The notes under the pieces are model-generated. The model worked only from the letters and a program-made list of their open reading frames with translations. It ran no database searches and had not been told where the DNA came from. Made by a program: the position numbers and the translations under genes. From Pycnopodia helianthoides (lineage: Eukaryota > Echinodermata > Asteroidea > Forcipulatida > Asteriidae), in the NCBI GenBank assembly GCA_032158295.1, contig CM063256.1, positions 18,248,284 through 18,312,283 on the forward strand: 64,000 nt of DNA, read 5' to 3'. This document shows positions 1 through 11,577 of the stretch, piece after piece; position 1 is the stretch's first letter, and every line of letters begins with the position of its first letter.

Positions 1-70
1 TCTGATCAACGAGGCAATGTTTTCGTACAATGCTGTAACGGACAGTGATTTTCACCCCATTATTACAGGC

Positions 71-465
71 TTAAAGGCACTGGATACCTTTGGTTAAATG
101 GAGCCTACTGATTGTATTAATCCTATATAAATGTAGGTAAATAAAACAGGTGAGGGGTTTTTTACGAGAATATTTCCACGTAGGAAAAATATCCCCAATA
201 AGGAATACACAGTCTGAGAAGCGTTTTGACAGAAACGCTTCTCAGATTCAAGTTTTGGGGAATAAAAAGTGATATTTTTTCCATAAACCGTACTTCGGAA
301 TACACAGTCTATCAAAATTCTTTGACACAAACGCTCTGATATTTTTAAAAGTAATTTTTTGCCATTCCATTCAATAACATTACCAAAATCACGTTACTTC
401 CCAACTGCTGGACTTCTACAGTAATTTATTGCATTCTTTAGAGATACCATGTACTGTGCCTTGAA
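71..465 (+). mobile_element. TTAA-type MITE, family B, complete copy
   Basis: The left end is TTAA followed by AGGCACTGGATACC, and the right end is GTACTGTGCC followed by TGAA, a one-base decay of TTAA. The ends are inverted repeats. An internal palindrome built on CTGAGAAGCGTTTTGACAG sits near the middle (about 210-248). There is no coding capacity. Sister copies lie at 14220 and 22326 in the same orientation and at 5220 and 27464 inverted. TTAA flanks suggest mobilisation by a piggyBac-like transposase supplied elsewhere; that is inference. Confidence 0.75.
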
Positions 466-2076
466 TTGACATTGTGATACTGAAACTTTAGTAATGATCT
501 CATACAGCGCCAAATCAGTCAAATTAATTTACGCTAACTTCCAACTTCTACAAACAAACAAACTGGCCGCGTTACAAACAAGAACCAAACTGTTTTCACA
601 AAATTGATGTAAAGGACATTGCCTCGTATATGTGCAACAATGGTATCTATTTTGCCGACTCGACCTGCCAAATGCGTCTGTAATGTTAGGCAGTACCGCC
701 TGCAGAGTCCTCGTACCACACGGTTGACATTTTAATCCAATTGGGAACCGAAACACACATTTGGCTTCAAATTACCCCAGATCGGGAGGGATAATGCCGC
801 AAATACCAGAACACCAGTAATACACCGACAGAATTGATCCAGATATGCCTCTCTGCCACTATTTCCAAGGATACTTACACCAGTTGTTTCCAACTATAAA
901 AGCCGTTAATATCCGCTAAAGCTAGCGGCAAAAAAAAGGGCAATTGGAACAAACAGGGGCACAACAAAGCGACACTAAAAATACATATTTTATTCGGTTT
1001 GATAACATAACGAATTGGGTTTTTTACGTAGCTGGGAAATCAAGTTACATTTCCAAAGGGAGGGAGGTCACGGGAAAAACTATCCGAACATGCCGCGGGT
1101 TGCCAGAGACGCGAGTTGTTTAAGAGACGTGAACGTGAATAACAAACCCAACAATGAGTTCACAACGGCGACCTTCGCAATTAGGCATACCCGCCCCTGC
1201 CTCACAAAATTACATGGGGACTCAAAGCAGCGTTTTCGGACAACGAAAGCGTGCCAATCAATTCCGATGTGGCTTTAGCGTCACGCGATTTCGTTTCACC
1301 GTTTCCTTTGCAAACATCCTTGAATCTAACTTCGTTTTACTACGGTATTATACTTTTCTTGAGTAAGAAACCAGCGTGACTTGTTTTGTATATCAAGGCA
1401 GCTTGAGAGATCAAGAGTTACGGGTTCTTGTTTGAATTGAGATGTAACGCACAGCCAGTGTCTTGATTCTGATTAACAAAGTACGTGCTAAGGCTCGCTT
1501 CGAGATCGGTGAGAAATTAAATTGATCTTGCTGGCTAGGAGCGAGATTATGCCAGCAACAATTCCAAGCGTCTATCTCCCGAGAAGAGCGCGCTATTCAA
1601 CGTGTCAAGACGTATCTTACTTTTCAAGTTATTACTTGAAGGATCTTTGCCGTCTACTGGTAACAACAGTAAACTAGCTCACACCGTGCAGGAGACAAAA
1701 GTCGATTCCGGTTGTCTGCGGAGGGTAACACATTCAGTGATAAGTTTCATGAATTGTGCAGAATCAAGCAATTACTACCATACCATTTCTGTGAGTCTAC
1801 AGTCATTCTCATTTTCCTTGTTGCTTTTTGTTTCCTCTTTGAGATTAATTTACAAAAAGCCGAGGCTGGTTAAAAAGGGCAGCATGCCAGTGTCCGACTT
1901 TGCTCGTATCTCACATTTAGTATTATTCGCACGTTTGGATTCAGTGAAGCGCGTGAGTTAATTTTGCTTCACACGTTTTAGTAATGTATGTGGGGGACGT
2001 GATGGTTTACAAATAAAAATGTACAAGTTCGCGCGAGACTCACATGGTAAAAATATGCGGCATATAAGCAAACGGA
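466..2076. other. Unique-looking sequence, no repeat recognised
   Basis: This stretch of about 1.6 kb has no tandem or inverted repeat that I can see and no long reading frame with recognisable domains. The only item of note is a short frame starting at 1154, listed separately. It is most likely intergenic or intronic. Confidence 0.5.
1154..1366 (+). CDS. Weak candidate first coding exon, unknown product
   Basis: A 70-codon frame opens with an ATG in a good initiation context (AACAATGA). Its first 36 residues are hydrophilic and protein-like, beginning MSSQRRPSQLGIPAPA and reaching QRKRANQ. The later residues look like random translation, so if this is real, coding would stop at a splice donor near residue 36; no strong donor is visible there. 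I do not recognise the protein. The sequence is locally more GC-rich than its surroundings. It may well be a chance frame, and transcript evidence would decide. Confidence 0.12.
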   Translation: MSSQRRPSQLGIPAPASQNYMGTQSSVFGQRKRANQFRCGFSVTRFRFTVSFANILESNFVLLRYYTFLE

Positions 2077-2356
2077 CATATGGAGCTAAACCACGAAACA
2101 CAACCATGCACGTTCTATGGTAGCTGCCACTGGCTCCCTGTTTCTCAGATGGTAACCCTACCCCTAACCATAATCCTAACCCTAACCCTAACCCTAACCC
2201 TAACCCTAACCCTAACCCTAACCCTAACCCTCACCCTATTCATAACCCTAACCCTAACCCCTACCCTACCCCTACCCCTACAGCTACCATAGGACGTGCA
2301 TGGTTGTGCTACCATAGAAAGTGCATGGTTGTGTATTCGTAGTTTAGCTTCATATG
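2077..2356. mobile_element. Fold-back element with telomeric-repeat core
   Basis: Two inverted arms bracket a (CCCTAA)n core. The left arm covers 2077-2126 and contains CACAACCATGCACGTTCTAT. The right arm covers 2281-2356 and carries its reverse complement, with an extra internal partial duplication of ACCATAG...GTGCATGGTTGTG. Both outer ends are CATATG. No coding sequence is present. The architecture is that of a non-autonomous fold-back element or MITE whose middle has become, or was founded by, telomere-type repeats. Confidence 0.6.
2160..2279. repeat. Interstitial telomeric repeat (TTAGGG)n
   Basis: The plus strand reads CCCTAA repeatedly, about nine nearly perfect hexamers between 2173 and 2230, flanked by degenerate copies such as CCCTCA, CCCCTA and CCCTACC. 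This is the C-rich strand of the standard metazoan telomere repeat. Decay towards both edges and the flanking inverted arms argue against a chromosome end here. Confidence 0.85.
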
Positions 2357-3204
2357 GTTGTTTGGTTATATATCTCAATAATATTTATAATGTGACTAAG
2401 ACTGAGACAACATTAGTCCACATAATTGTCCCTTTAATTTAAATTGCTTCCAAAACTAGATTTGACGCGTGTCAATCTAGGATTTACGTATTTGACGGTT
2501 ACACATGGACCGTAGTTCAAACTATGTAATCAGTCACGTGGTGAGCACTCACTGTACGATCAACCACAACTTAAAGACGAATTTCTCTGGCGTCACCGTA
2601 ATGCCAGAGAGTAGGACAAACAAACCACTATTGACTTTGGAATGCACAGTTTGTGGTTCAGATTTTCTTCATTATTATAATTTCTGCTGGGAGCATACAT
2701 ACTTAGTATAGACACTGTATTTTTTGCCGAACAGCACGGGTTTTTTTTTTTTCATTTTTGTTGTTGTTGCATATATAGAGGTATTTAAAAGTATTGTCTA
2801 GTGTACCCCGCTATCATACAGGGGACAACAGAAGGAAATAAGGGGGAAAACAGAGAGAACAGGACAAACGTTAGAGATAATTGAACAAGAAATCGAAAAA
2901 AAAAAAGAAATACAGAAGAAGAAAAACAAACACCCCCCAAAATAAGACAATCATAATCACAAACCAATAATAATAATAATAATAGCAATGAAGCTCTCGT
3001 ATCACTTTTTGTTTTCCATTCGAGGATACGCGTATTTTTCAGAACATTAGGGTGCAGCGGTGGGATACGATAAAGTCAAGACTTGTTAATAAAAACGTTC
3101 TGTAAAAACCTCACCTTTTTAGGTGTAAAGCCAACTACGCGACAGAAATCCCCCATATGTTTTGCGGCTGAATCGTACTTCAGCCAACATTTTAAATTCA
3201 GATT
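2357..3204. other. AT-rich spacer with simple sequence
   Basis: No gene is visible. The stretch holds a T run near 2740, an A-rich purine tract with GAA and AAAGAAA runs at about 2880-2935, and a short (TAA)n near 2968-2983. Both the plus and minus frames here are short and of low complexity. Confidence 0.5.
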
Positions 3205-4010
3205 GATATCGTGATTTTAGGAGACATTGCTCATATAACCGATACCGTGATTTTAGGAGACTTTGATAGTTATCTCGTATAATCGATAACTTGATTTTAG
3301 GAGACTTTGATAGTTATCTCGTATGATCGATAACTTGATTTTAGGAGACTTTGATAGTTATCTCGTATGATCGATAACTTGATTTTAGGAGACTTTGTTA
3401 TGAATCTCGTATAATCGATACCGTGATTTTAGGAGACTTTAATAAGAGTCTCGTATAATCGATACCGTGATTTTAGGAGACTTTGATAGTTATCTCGTAT
3501 GATCGATAACTTGATTTAAGGAGACTTTGTTATGAATCTTGTATAATCGATACCGTGATTTTAGGAGACTTTGATAAGAGTCTCGTATAATCGATACCGT
3601 GATTTAAAGGCCCTGTACACTATTGGTAAGATCGAAAAACACAATGTTCACAGATTCACACATAACTTACATGATTTAAAGTAAGTAATGGTAGAAATGG
3701 TTCCTTAAAATATTTCTGCCTAAAATGCTATCGTTTGTGAGAAACGAGTAAAACAATAGTAATTATCGCGCGCGATAATTTGAAAAAACCGAAAACACAT
3801 AAGATCTCTTTTCACTATTTTCTCGTGACCTCGACCAGTTGAGCTCAAACTTTCACAGGTTTGTTTGTTCATGCATATGTTTAATCACACACAATGTGGA
3901 CACTGATTTTGAGCTGTTACAAAAAAGTGTACAATACCTTTAAGGAGACTTTGATAGTTATCTAGTACAATCGACACTGTGATTATAGGATACTTTGTTA
4001 GTAATCTCAT
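3205..4010. repeat. 44-bp satellite array, interrupted by a MITE
   Basis: Units of 44 bp follow one another from 3241, for example starts at 3241, 3285, 3329 and 3373. A unit reads GATACCGTGATTTTAGGAGA then CTTTGATAGTTATCTCGTAT then AATC. Variants alternate GATAACTTG with GATACCGTG, and GATAGTTATC with GATAAGAGTC or TTATGAATC, hinting at a higher-order pattern. About nine units precede the MITE at 3604-3942 and one to two degenerate units follow it. The first unit (3205-3240) is shortened. Confidence 0.9.
3604..3942 (+). mobile_element. TTAA-type MITE, family D, inside the satellite
   Basis: TTAA at 3604-3607 and at 3939-3942 bracket ends reading AGGCCCTGTACACTATTGG and AAAGTGTACAATACCT, which are imperfect inverted repeats. 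Removing the element plus one TTAA restores a normal satellite unit reading GATTTAAGGAGAC; a sister unit at about 3512 carries the same TTAA variant with no insertion. The interior holds a perfect 20-base palindrome, AATTATCGCGCGCGATAATT, at 3761-3780. Near the right end is the block CTCAAACTTTCACAGGTTTG that is shared with families A-C. Confidence 0.9.
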
Positions 4011-4721
4011 AGTCTCAATAAGCATGGTTTGTGGAACAATTATTCTGTCTATGTAACGTCGGGCCTCAGTATTATTTTGGCTGAACTCCAAATTATCCAA
4101 TATCTAGTCCATCAAACAGGTGATTCTCACGTACGGGGGATTAATAGACAACTATTACAGTTCTTGGGGATATATCTTGTTGACACCAATCCTTGTTCCC
4201 AGGGCAATGCTTCTTAAGCTACCCCTGTTTTTTTTTGTTTTTTTTCGAGCATCAGACCGACCGAAGTTAACCTACGATGACCACTCCCCCGCCCCCAACG
4301 GCACGGACCTCAGAGTATACGCTGATCGTTTCCAAACAACGCTGATATCATTCCACCAGCAGTAATCAATATTGGGCAGGTCGGTTTTCTCCCCGTGCGT
4401 GGGAGGATTTACCTCCCCACCCAGGGGAAATCATTCGACGCCTCGAACTAAAAAAGGGTAAGAAACTGTCCAGATAGGAAGGAATGGGAATTTCCATTGG
4501 GTATACACTTTGAACAGTCATTAGTTTAAACGACAGAGGGCAGGTTGCGGGGCTTGGTTCACCGCGAGGGGAACAGTATTTTCTTTGGGGTAGGTTTAAA
4601 AAATAACCATTTATATCCTGATGTAAACAGTTTGGTAATGATGCCATGATACTTTCACTCAGCGATCTAGAGAGAGAGAGAGAGACCCTGGCGATTTTGA
4701 GCCGAACGTGAAGTAAACGAG
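4011..4721. other. Spacer with short GA tract
   Basis: No gene or dispersed repeat is recognised. A T-rich run lies at about 4229-4247 and a (GA)n tract at about 4670-4685. A minus-strand frame of 126 codons crosses this region but has no recognisable domain and includes the GA tract. Confidence 0.45.
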
Positions 4722-5150
4722 GCACCCAACCACAGTGCTTTGGCACATATCAAGAAAAACATAACAATTTCAAAATGGTAGATCCCAACCCCGTGATACT
4801 CCGTGATATCCTGCAGTGTACCAATACACACGTTTTAGGAGGGGTGTCAATCAACGGGGGTCGTCAATTTGGTCAGGAGGGGTGGTGGAAAAAATGTTTC
4901 CCCATAGCTCATGCACAAACTCCTATCTCTGCGGCACGTGCGCCACAGATCACTACCACAGCATAGTGGTAAGGCATGTTGTGTCTGACCGCTCTAGGTT
5001 CAATGGCCTTTTATGAATGAAGGTCTTGTGATCTTGTGCCGACAGCAGACTGGTTTAGCAGACATAAATCATTGAGATAAGGCAGAACAGACCCTCTTAA
5101 CCTCTTAACCGTTGGCCCAAAACAGGTGCATGGGTGCAGGGTTTTAAATC
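4722..5150 (+). repeat. Dispersed repeat, forward member of a 30-kb inverted pair
   Basis: This block matches the reverse complement of 34844-35312 at high identity by eye. It includes the conserved stretches ATGGTAGATCCCAACCCCGT, CTCATGCACAAACTCCTATC and GACAGCAGACTGGTTTAGCA. A short frame beginning MVDPNPVIL stays open over about 50 codons in both copies, but the copies are so alike that this says little about coding. I see no terminal repeats or target duplication. It may be part of a larger transposable element whose ends I cannot define. Confidence 0.7.
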
Positions 5151-5219
5151 AAGATATTTAATAAATCGTTAAAAGCACGACAAATTGCAACGACACTAGC
5201 ATGACAAAATGTAACGATT

Positions 5220-5482
5220 AAACGATAAGGAATGTGTTTTTCAAAGGAATGTATCTTTAGAGAAAGTGATTACGAAGACTTCAATCTGAGAAACGTTTCT
5301 CAGATTGTGTATTCCAATTACGGATTCCTCTTCCTTCGTGTACATAACCGCCACATTTTTCTCGACGATACCTCAAAAGCGTTACCACTCTTTGAAAAGG
5401 AACTTTCATAGGTTAGTTGTCTTGTAAATAACTATGTACATTTATTGTTGATTAAAACAATCGAACGGTTCTAAAAGCCAAA
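5220..5482 (-). mobile_element. TTAA-type MITE, family B, truncated inverted copy
   Basis: The palindrome AATCTGAGAAACGTTTCTCAGATT falls at 5284-5307 and is followed by GTGTATTCCAATTACGGATT, as in the reverse complement of the 22326 copy. The match runs to AACAATCGAACGGTTCT near 5478. The outer part at the low-coordinate side is degraded, and no TTAA pair is preserved. Confidence 0.65.
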
Positions 5483-8400
5483 TGAATACTCTGCCTTTAA
5501 ATCTAAGTACAGGTTGCGTTTCAGCATAGATTTCTGCTAAAAAGTCTGATAATAAATTAATATTACCTTCTTCTTTCGATATATCAACATCCATGTTGAA
5601 GCTGACAGCATTTACATCTCAAGTGAACAGGTAAAAGACGATAGATCTCTCCTCCACCACGTACATCCACTGCGTAATTCACTAACTATAAAGAGCAGCA
5701 CCTTTTGGTTGACACAGTTGTGCAGGTGTGCCGGGGCTAAAACTAAACCATCCACCGGATGATTCCAGCTCTCACTGCCGGCCGGTCTCCAAGCTTGCTG
5801 CGGTATAGTCTGCACCCCTAGTGCGCATGTATAATGACGAGCAACTTGAGTGACCGACTGTCTCTGCTCCTGTGAACACGAAAGAGAGAGAGAGAGGTGC
5901 ATGAAACCGATTGGGGCTACGTGCTGAATAGATGATGCGCAGTATACAGGGGTAAAGTGGGCGGGGCAGCGGATCGATCTTTGTTGTTGATGGCACAGGC
6001 ATTTACAAGGTTTGAAACAAATCGGACGATTTCGCCCTGGAGCACGGAAATCGAGCAAGTGCTTTTATGGTTGGCATTCAAAGGCATTAACTGGGAGGTA
6101 GGGCTACGAAGAGCACATCTAAAGAATTCTTCCCGGAAAGTTAAATCCATGGAAGAAAGAAAAGAAAAGGGGGGGGGGGGAAGTAAAAGATACAAACAAA
6201 TTGGCGCCGTTATATTAGGAAGTAAGGTAATCGAAATAATGAAGTTGTAAGCCGTTACTCTCATATCAATTAGCCTGGTTGCGTGTGACCGTGGGAGATT
6301 ATTGTTACGACGATGCAATGTTTTTTTGAAACGGCTTTGTGGAAAGTCGAAGTTAAAAGACGTGACCCCATATGACCTCTTCGGTTTAGCCTTGTCAATC
6401 TAATCGGAAGAATACACCGAGTTCGAATAACGTAGTCTTCTTCTTCATCTTCTTCTTGTTTTATTGTTTGTTTGTTTTACTCGTCGCCTCACTAACAGAA
6501 GCTGGATCTACTAACGTGACACCGTGGTACCGTATTTTAAGAGAGTTGTGACAACTTTACCATTACACGCCATTTTTGGTCCCAACAAACAACTCATGTG
6601 CGCGCACAGGGTGCCAGACCAAACTGCAGCTAGGGTTGTGCTGCATTGGACCTGAAATGGCGTCCAGCAACCACGTGATCAAAGAAAACGCATCCCTCTA
6701 CGTCGCAACTCTCTCAATGCAAAGCTCTGGGTCGAGTCAAAACCAACAAACATCACAACATGAGTAGATGCTGGTTGTGACGTTCTTGTTGTAAATGCGG
6801 TAAATGCGGTAAAATACAAGAGACACACGTAATAATAGTATTGGGAGGTCAGACAAGAGGCCAAAACTTGTACTATGTCTGCCCTCTTCACAAATAAACC
6901 ATTTACATGTAGTTTTATCAATTTAGTTAAGCAATAATTACTAGATGTTAACACACTATAATGTTTTGAATTCATAGCCTGATAAATCAATAGATTACAT
7001 TATGTTATATTACCATCCTCAACTAAAGTGTATATAATGTAGTCTTAAGGCAATTCAAGTAGTATCTAAGCTTCTATAGTTACCACTAACCGCATCAAGA
7101 ATAAAACTATATTTTGTTTAATACTTCTTATATACTCTAAAATGAAGCCAGTTGGCAGGAGGATCACATATCATTCCAAATAAAAGAAAAGGCTTTGGTG
7201 TCTATCCCGAAAACTTAACTGTTACGTTCTTGGCATTACTACCATGGTTGAGGCTTTCCAATTCAATGTCCCAATAAACATAATGACCAGTCTAACATAA
7301 CGATTCCCTTCATTCAGAAACTGTATCTGGTTCCAACTTCAGTTTCTAAATGCCGCCAAAATACACAGATTGCCGGGGGGTTGCCATACAAAAAAAGTCA
7401 CCCCACCAGAACTCTACGAGTCTTGAACCGTCTCCTACATTTCTCGTCAATATTTCTTGTCGTCATGTGTTTGATTGGACACGACTAGGGAGACATCAAA
7501 AACCCCACGATGGTACATCTATCACCAGACAAGTGGAGCATGTCAGGAATACTGCCAGCTTCATGCCAACTCAAAACCAGTCAATTACGTAACGCGGAGC
7601 GCCAAAGGCGTCTTCAGGTGTCCCAATTAGTCTTTCTTGTCACTTGGCTCAAGGAACAAAGATTTGTATTTATTTTGTTTTCTCTCTCGAGAATTTAATA
7701 TACGGCTTTAACTCGTCAGTCTCACTGAAAATGTTGTCTTCGCGGGGCATTAATATAAAGTAACAACCTTTCAACAAATTCAGTCAAGTGTCTGTCGTGT
7801 TGTCTCTGATGTCTGGAGTGTTGTTCCAATGCCTGGTAGTACAGGTGTCTCCATGCACACTATTGCAAGCAGCCCTGGCGCTAGTAAGTCGTGTTATAAA
7901 TCGTTGGTGTTGATTAAGGTGAGGCAAAATACCGTATACACAGGTACGATCTTTTATGTTCAATTGCATTTTACTTCCTGTCTCATTCGTGCCACCGGGA
8001 ATGGTCTTGATGAGTCAGTAATGACCGTAGCTTCATACATGTTCATTTAAATTGCCGCCAAAAAACATCAATTAAACGTTGGCTCCTTGGGCCTAGGCAA
8101 TAGTAATACACACAAAATGTGAGTCACAGCTGTAAGGCAACTTCAAAAATTACTCTGCTATCAAGATAAACGGATCTTCGTTCAACCATGACAACCAACA
8201 ACACAAGCAGCAAAAGAAACACCTCAACCAAAAACATTACTTTTATTTTTGTTTTAATAAAACTGAAAAACAAGTCAAGCTCACTCGAGGACTTCGCTGA
8301 AATATATACTCTCTGTAGTAAACATGCCCATCCGTATTCTATACACACATAGATACACCAAGACAAGCTATGACGTCATAGCACTTCGACACGTCATCAC

Positions 8401-8800
8401 TCACGTGACTATCTTCGCCTTTTCAGTGAGGAAATTGGCCACCCTATCGGATACCAATCAATCACATAATCATTCATATTGCCTGTGATTACCAGCTAAG
8501 GCAGTGAACCCTGTATTAAAAATCACACCAATTCAACAATTAATTTCCTGTTTCCATTGACGGCTTTCTCTCTGGTTGAAGCAACAACAGAAACAACGAA
8601 GGAACATAACTCAATCTTCTCATAGTCTGGAATGATTGTCGCCAAGAGTTCATCAAAATGATATTAAAGCAATGCTTTGATATTTTATATGTTATACTAT
8701 GTTATATAAACAAGCTTTTACAAACTTCGCAATTCATTTTTCTGGCCACTCAGGGAATATATAAAAAAAAAAATATCTATATATCTTAACAATAAAACTT
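5483..8800. other. Mostly unique sequence, no gene recognised
   Basis: About 3.3 kb holds only short frames without recognisable domains. Visible simple sequence includes a (GA)n tract at about 5882-5896, a G run at about 6169-6181, a (TTC)n stretch at about 6438-6456 and a doubled AAATGCGGT near 6795-6812. I found no repeat family from the rest of the window here. It is probably intergenic or intronic. Confidence 0.45.
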
Positions 8801-9160
8801 AGAACGAAATCAAGAACGAGAACAATATCAAGAACAAGAACACGATCAAGATCAAGAACAAGAACAAGAACAAGAATAAGACAAGAACAAGAATAAGAAC
8901 GAGAACGAGAACAAGAACAAAACAAGAATAAGAACAAGAATAAGAACAAGAACAAGAATAAGAACAAGAACAAGAATAAGAACAAAAACAAGATCAAGAT
9001 CAAGAACAAGAACAAGAACAAGAATAAGAACAAGAACAAGAATAAGAACAAGAACGAGAACAAGAACAAAAACAAGAATAAGAACAAGACCAAGAACACG
9101 AACAAGACTAAGAATAAGAACAAGAATAAGATTACAAAAAAACAAAATAAAAACAAAACT
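8801..9160. repeat. AAGAAC/AAGAAT hexanucleotide microsatellite
   Basis: The plus strand is an almost thymine-free run of AAGAAC, AAGAAT and GAGAAC hexamers for roughly 350 bases. Because the unit is a multiple of three, two minus-strand frames (8734-9201 and 8852-9145) stay open and translate to runs of leucine, phenylalanine, valine and isoleucine. These are artefacts of the repeat and not membrane proteins. Confidence 0.9.
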
Positions 9161-9805
9161 AAAACACTGGACTTGAGAAATGATTTCAACACAGAGTTCA
9201 AATCAGTGGCACGATCCTTTCAACATAAAAACGGTTGCAGTGAGGATACTGTTGTCTTAGTTTGTACATGGATGCAATAAGTAGATGTTCCCCCATGGCT
9301 TGTATTACGAAAGGAAACCCTGTCCCTTAAATCTAAGACCAAAATGATAAGTAGACTATTTTATTGTAAGCGACGCATTGAAGGTTCGTCATCGTATAGA
9401 TAAAAAAGCTTAGGAGTTGAAAGAATGCTCTCCACTACTCTCGGATGAAAACAAAAAGTATCCGGCTGGCTGTCAGCCTCTCTGTCTAGCTCCCTTGGGT
9501 CAGTCGATATTCTGGGTACAGTGTCATCATGCCAAAAAGAGACCTGACTGTTTTGTTGTTTGTTGTTGTTGTTCTACATCGGATACATTGATCTCAGGGG
9601 GAAAACAAAGATATGCCAAGGCAGCGGCAACATAACATGTTGTTGAGATTTTCCAAGAGTCGGTCTAACATGAAACAATGTCTGGCGACTTCAGTACCTT
9701 TATCTTTGCCGAAAGCTTTGCCCACGAAGATGAGTAGTGCAGTGGTTATCTGTTAGCAAGATAACCAGATGAAATGAAACCAGTCATGATTGTTGTTTAC
9801 CCCCG
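9161..9805. other. Spacer, nothing recognised
   Basis: I see no gene, inverted repeat or dispersed repeat in this stretch. A short TTG-rich run lies at about 9552-9573. Confidence 0.45.
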
Positions 9806-9968
9806 GGTTCTTCAGAAATATGGAATGTGGCCAAATTGCTGATCTTGTTGCTTGTGTTTATTGTCGTGATTGTTTTTACCTACCCACGGGTTCTTCAAAA
9901 TATGGAATGCGGCAAAAAAAACACCAAAAAAAACACGCCGATCTTGTTGCTTGCGTTTATTGTCGAAT
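9806..9968. repeat. Local tandem duplication of about 80 bp
   Basis: The segment with GGGTTCTTCAGAAATATGGA and GATCTTGTTGCTTGTGTTTA (from 9806) recurs from about 9887 as GGGTTCTTCAAAATATGGAA and GATCTTGTTGCTTGCGTTTA. The second copy has an A-rich insertion (AAAAAAAACACC twice) between the two conserved halves. The copies are diverged, so this is an older event. Confidence 0.75.
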
Positions 9969-10031
9969 GCTTTAAGATGCAGCGGAAATTTCGGGAACGT
10001 AACAGTTGAGTGAATAATTGACTTTCGCCGA

Positions 10032-10214
10032 GTGATACTGACATCCCGACATCGAGCCCAAACCTCCGGATCGAGGTTGATTTATCACTCTGATTTACCC
10101 CCGTTCTCTCTATCGACCCCGGACCCCGAATACAAAGCAGGAGGGTCATCGCTCAGTCAGTGGTCATCATCGGAATCAGTCGGGGAAGAGCTTTGGGCTG
10201 AGAATCCTGTTTGA
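10032..10214 (+). CDS. Weak candidate terminal coding exon, unknown product
   Basis: A 60-codon frame ends in the protein-like, serine- and acid-rich tail SSLSQWSSSESVGEELWAEN followed by PV and a stop. This composition differs from the leucine- and phenylalanine-rich noise elsewhere. An AG preceded by pyrimidine-rich sequence lies near 10139 (CAAAGCAG). I do not recognise a family and see no partner exon nearby. It may be chance. Confidence 0.1.
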   Translation: MILTSRHRAQTSGSRLIYHSDLPPFSLSTPDPEYKAGGSSLSQWSSSESVGEELWAENPV

Positions 10215-11030
10215 GAAATGAATGATGACAACTCATTTCATGCCAGTCAAGACTTGTAGATGGATGGGTCCCGAGAGGATTGCTCTAAGAGAGTGAGACA
10301 CTGCAGTCATCTATGTGCTAATGGTGTGGCTGTTTTAACCGGTGAAACAAATCGCCCGGCAAAGCCCTTTATAACGCATTGTATATATATAAGCAGCCCT
10401 CTACAGGTTTTTGTGGAAAGATTGCAATTATCGAAGAAGTCATTTGATGCCATGATTAGGTAATACTTAACTGGTTTTTAAGATAGTCTATAATTTATGG
10501 GATGTAAATTACATTGTATCATTGTTACATATTATAGTATAACAATATTATTCATATACAAGAAAATACAGATATGTTAAACCAACCAACCAATTGGGTA
10601 ACAACGCCAGTCATAAACGGGACCACACTCTCCACGCGGCAGTCAAAATAGCTAGGCCCAAACTAACAAAGAAGAAGTAAGATCAATTCGAAAGCTTCAA
10701 TTGAGGTACGAGGTACTGATAAACGTGGTAGAAAGAATGAACAGCATTCTGAAATATCTTGTATATTTGTATGCATTTTGCAGGCGGATGCGTTTGTTTT
10801 CCGCTCAGCAGTAATAAATGAAAGCTTTCGTAGCAAACAATCCAACTCAGAACAAGGCAATGACCGCTCGTGGACGAATGCTCTTTTATTAAGAAAATAA
10901 TATCGTATGAATGAAACTGAGAAGTCCGCATGTTTTCTTAATTATAACTAAATCTACAATTACACGGTTATACTCACTTGCCAACTAAATGATCGTTGAA
11001 CAAGGCAGGTAATTACAGCTCCATGACACG
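10215..11030. other. AT-rich spacer, nothing recognised
   Basis: No gene or repeat is visible. The part around 10485-10580 is very AT-rich. Confidence 0.45.
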
Positions 11031-11178
11031 CAGACTTATACCTCAGTACAGACTTATACCTCAGTACAGACTTATACCTCAGTACAGACTTATACCTCAG
11101 TACAGACTTATACCTCAGTACAGACTTATACCTCAGTACAGACTTATACCTCAGTACAGACTTATACCTCAGTACATA
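11031..11178. repeat. 18-bp minisatellite, about 8 units
   Basis: The unit CAGACTTATACCTCAGTA is repeated head to tail with almost no divergence, ending in a variant unit (CATACTTATCC). Being a multiple of three, it keeps a frame open that reads RLIPQY over and over within a 147-codon frame (10996-11439). The near-identity suggests a young or homogenised array. Confidence 0.95.
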
Positions 11179-11577
11179 CTTATCCAGGTATCAAAGAAAA
11201 AGCAACTTTTGTACAACATTGTGATTTTAAGAGATACCGTCGTTCTTTTCTGGTTGAGTGAACCTTCTATGCTGTGTCACTCAAACAGGTGCCCATTGAG
11301 ACAAACACTTTTGGGGGGAAATTGTTGCTCAGTTTTTCTGCAGCGGTCGTGTCAATATTGCCTCATGTCTAATAGGAGGGGTAATCAGGTTCAGAGTGGT
11401 GTATTTATACATATGTATTTCCCTGGGGGGGGGGGCTGAACAATGTTTCCATCCATTATACTTCGTGCACAAAATTGTATACAGACTCAAGACCTACCCG
11501 GATTTAACCCTCTGATAAAGTGAAGCCATAATGTTCTTTGCATAGCAGTCTTCCAGATGTCCTGCCGACAGCTTGTG
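11179..11577. other. Spacer with a G run
   Basis: Nothing is recognised apart from a G run at about 11424-11434. Confidence 0.45.

Noticed and set aside
2160..2279. A true chromosome end
   Set aside because: The telomeric repeat is short, degenerate at both sides and followed by more than 60 kb of ordinary sequence.
8734..9201. Leucine/phenylalanine-rich minus-strand frames that resemble membrane proteins
   Set aside because: They are translations of the AAGAAC hexamer repeat, with no varied sequence inside.
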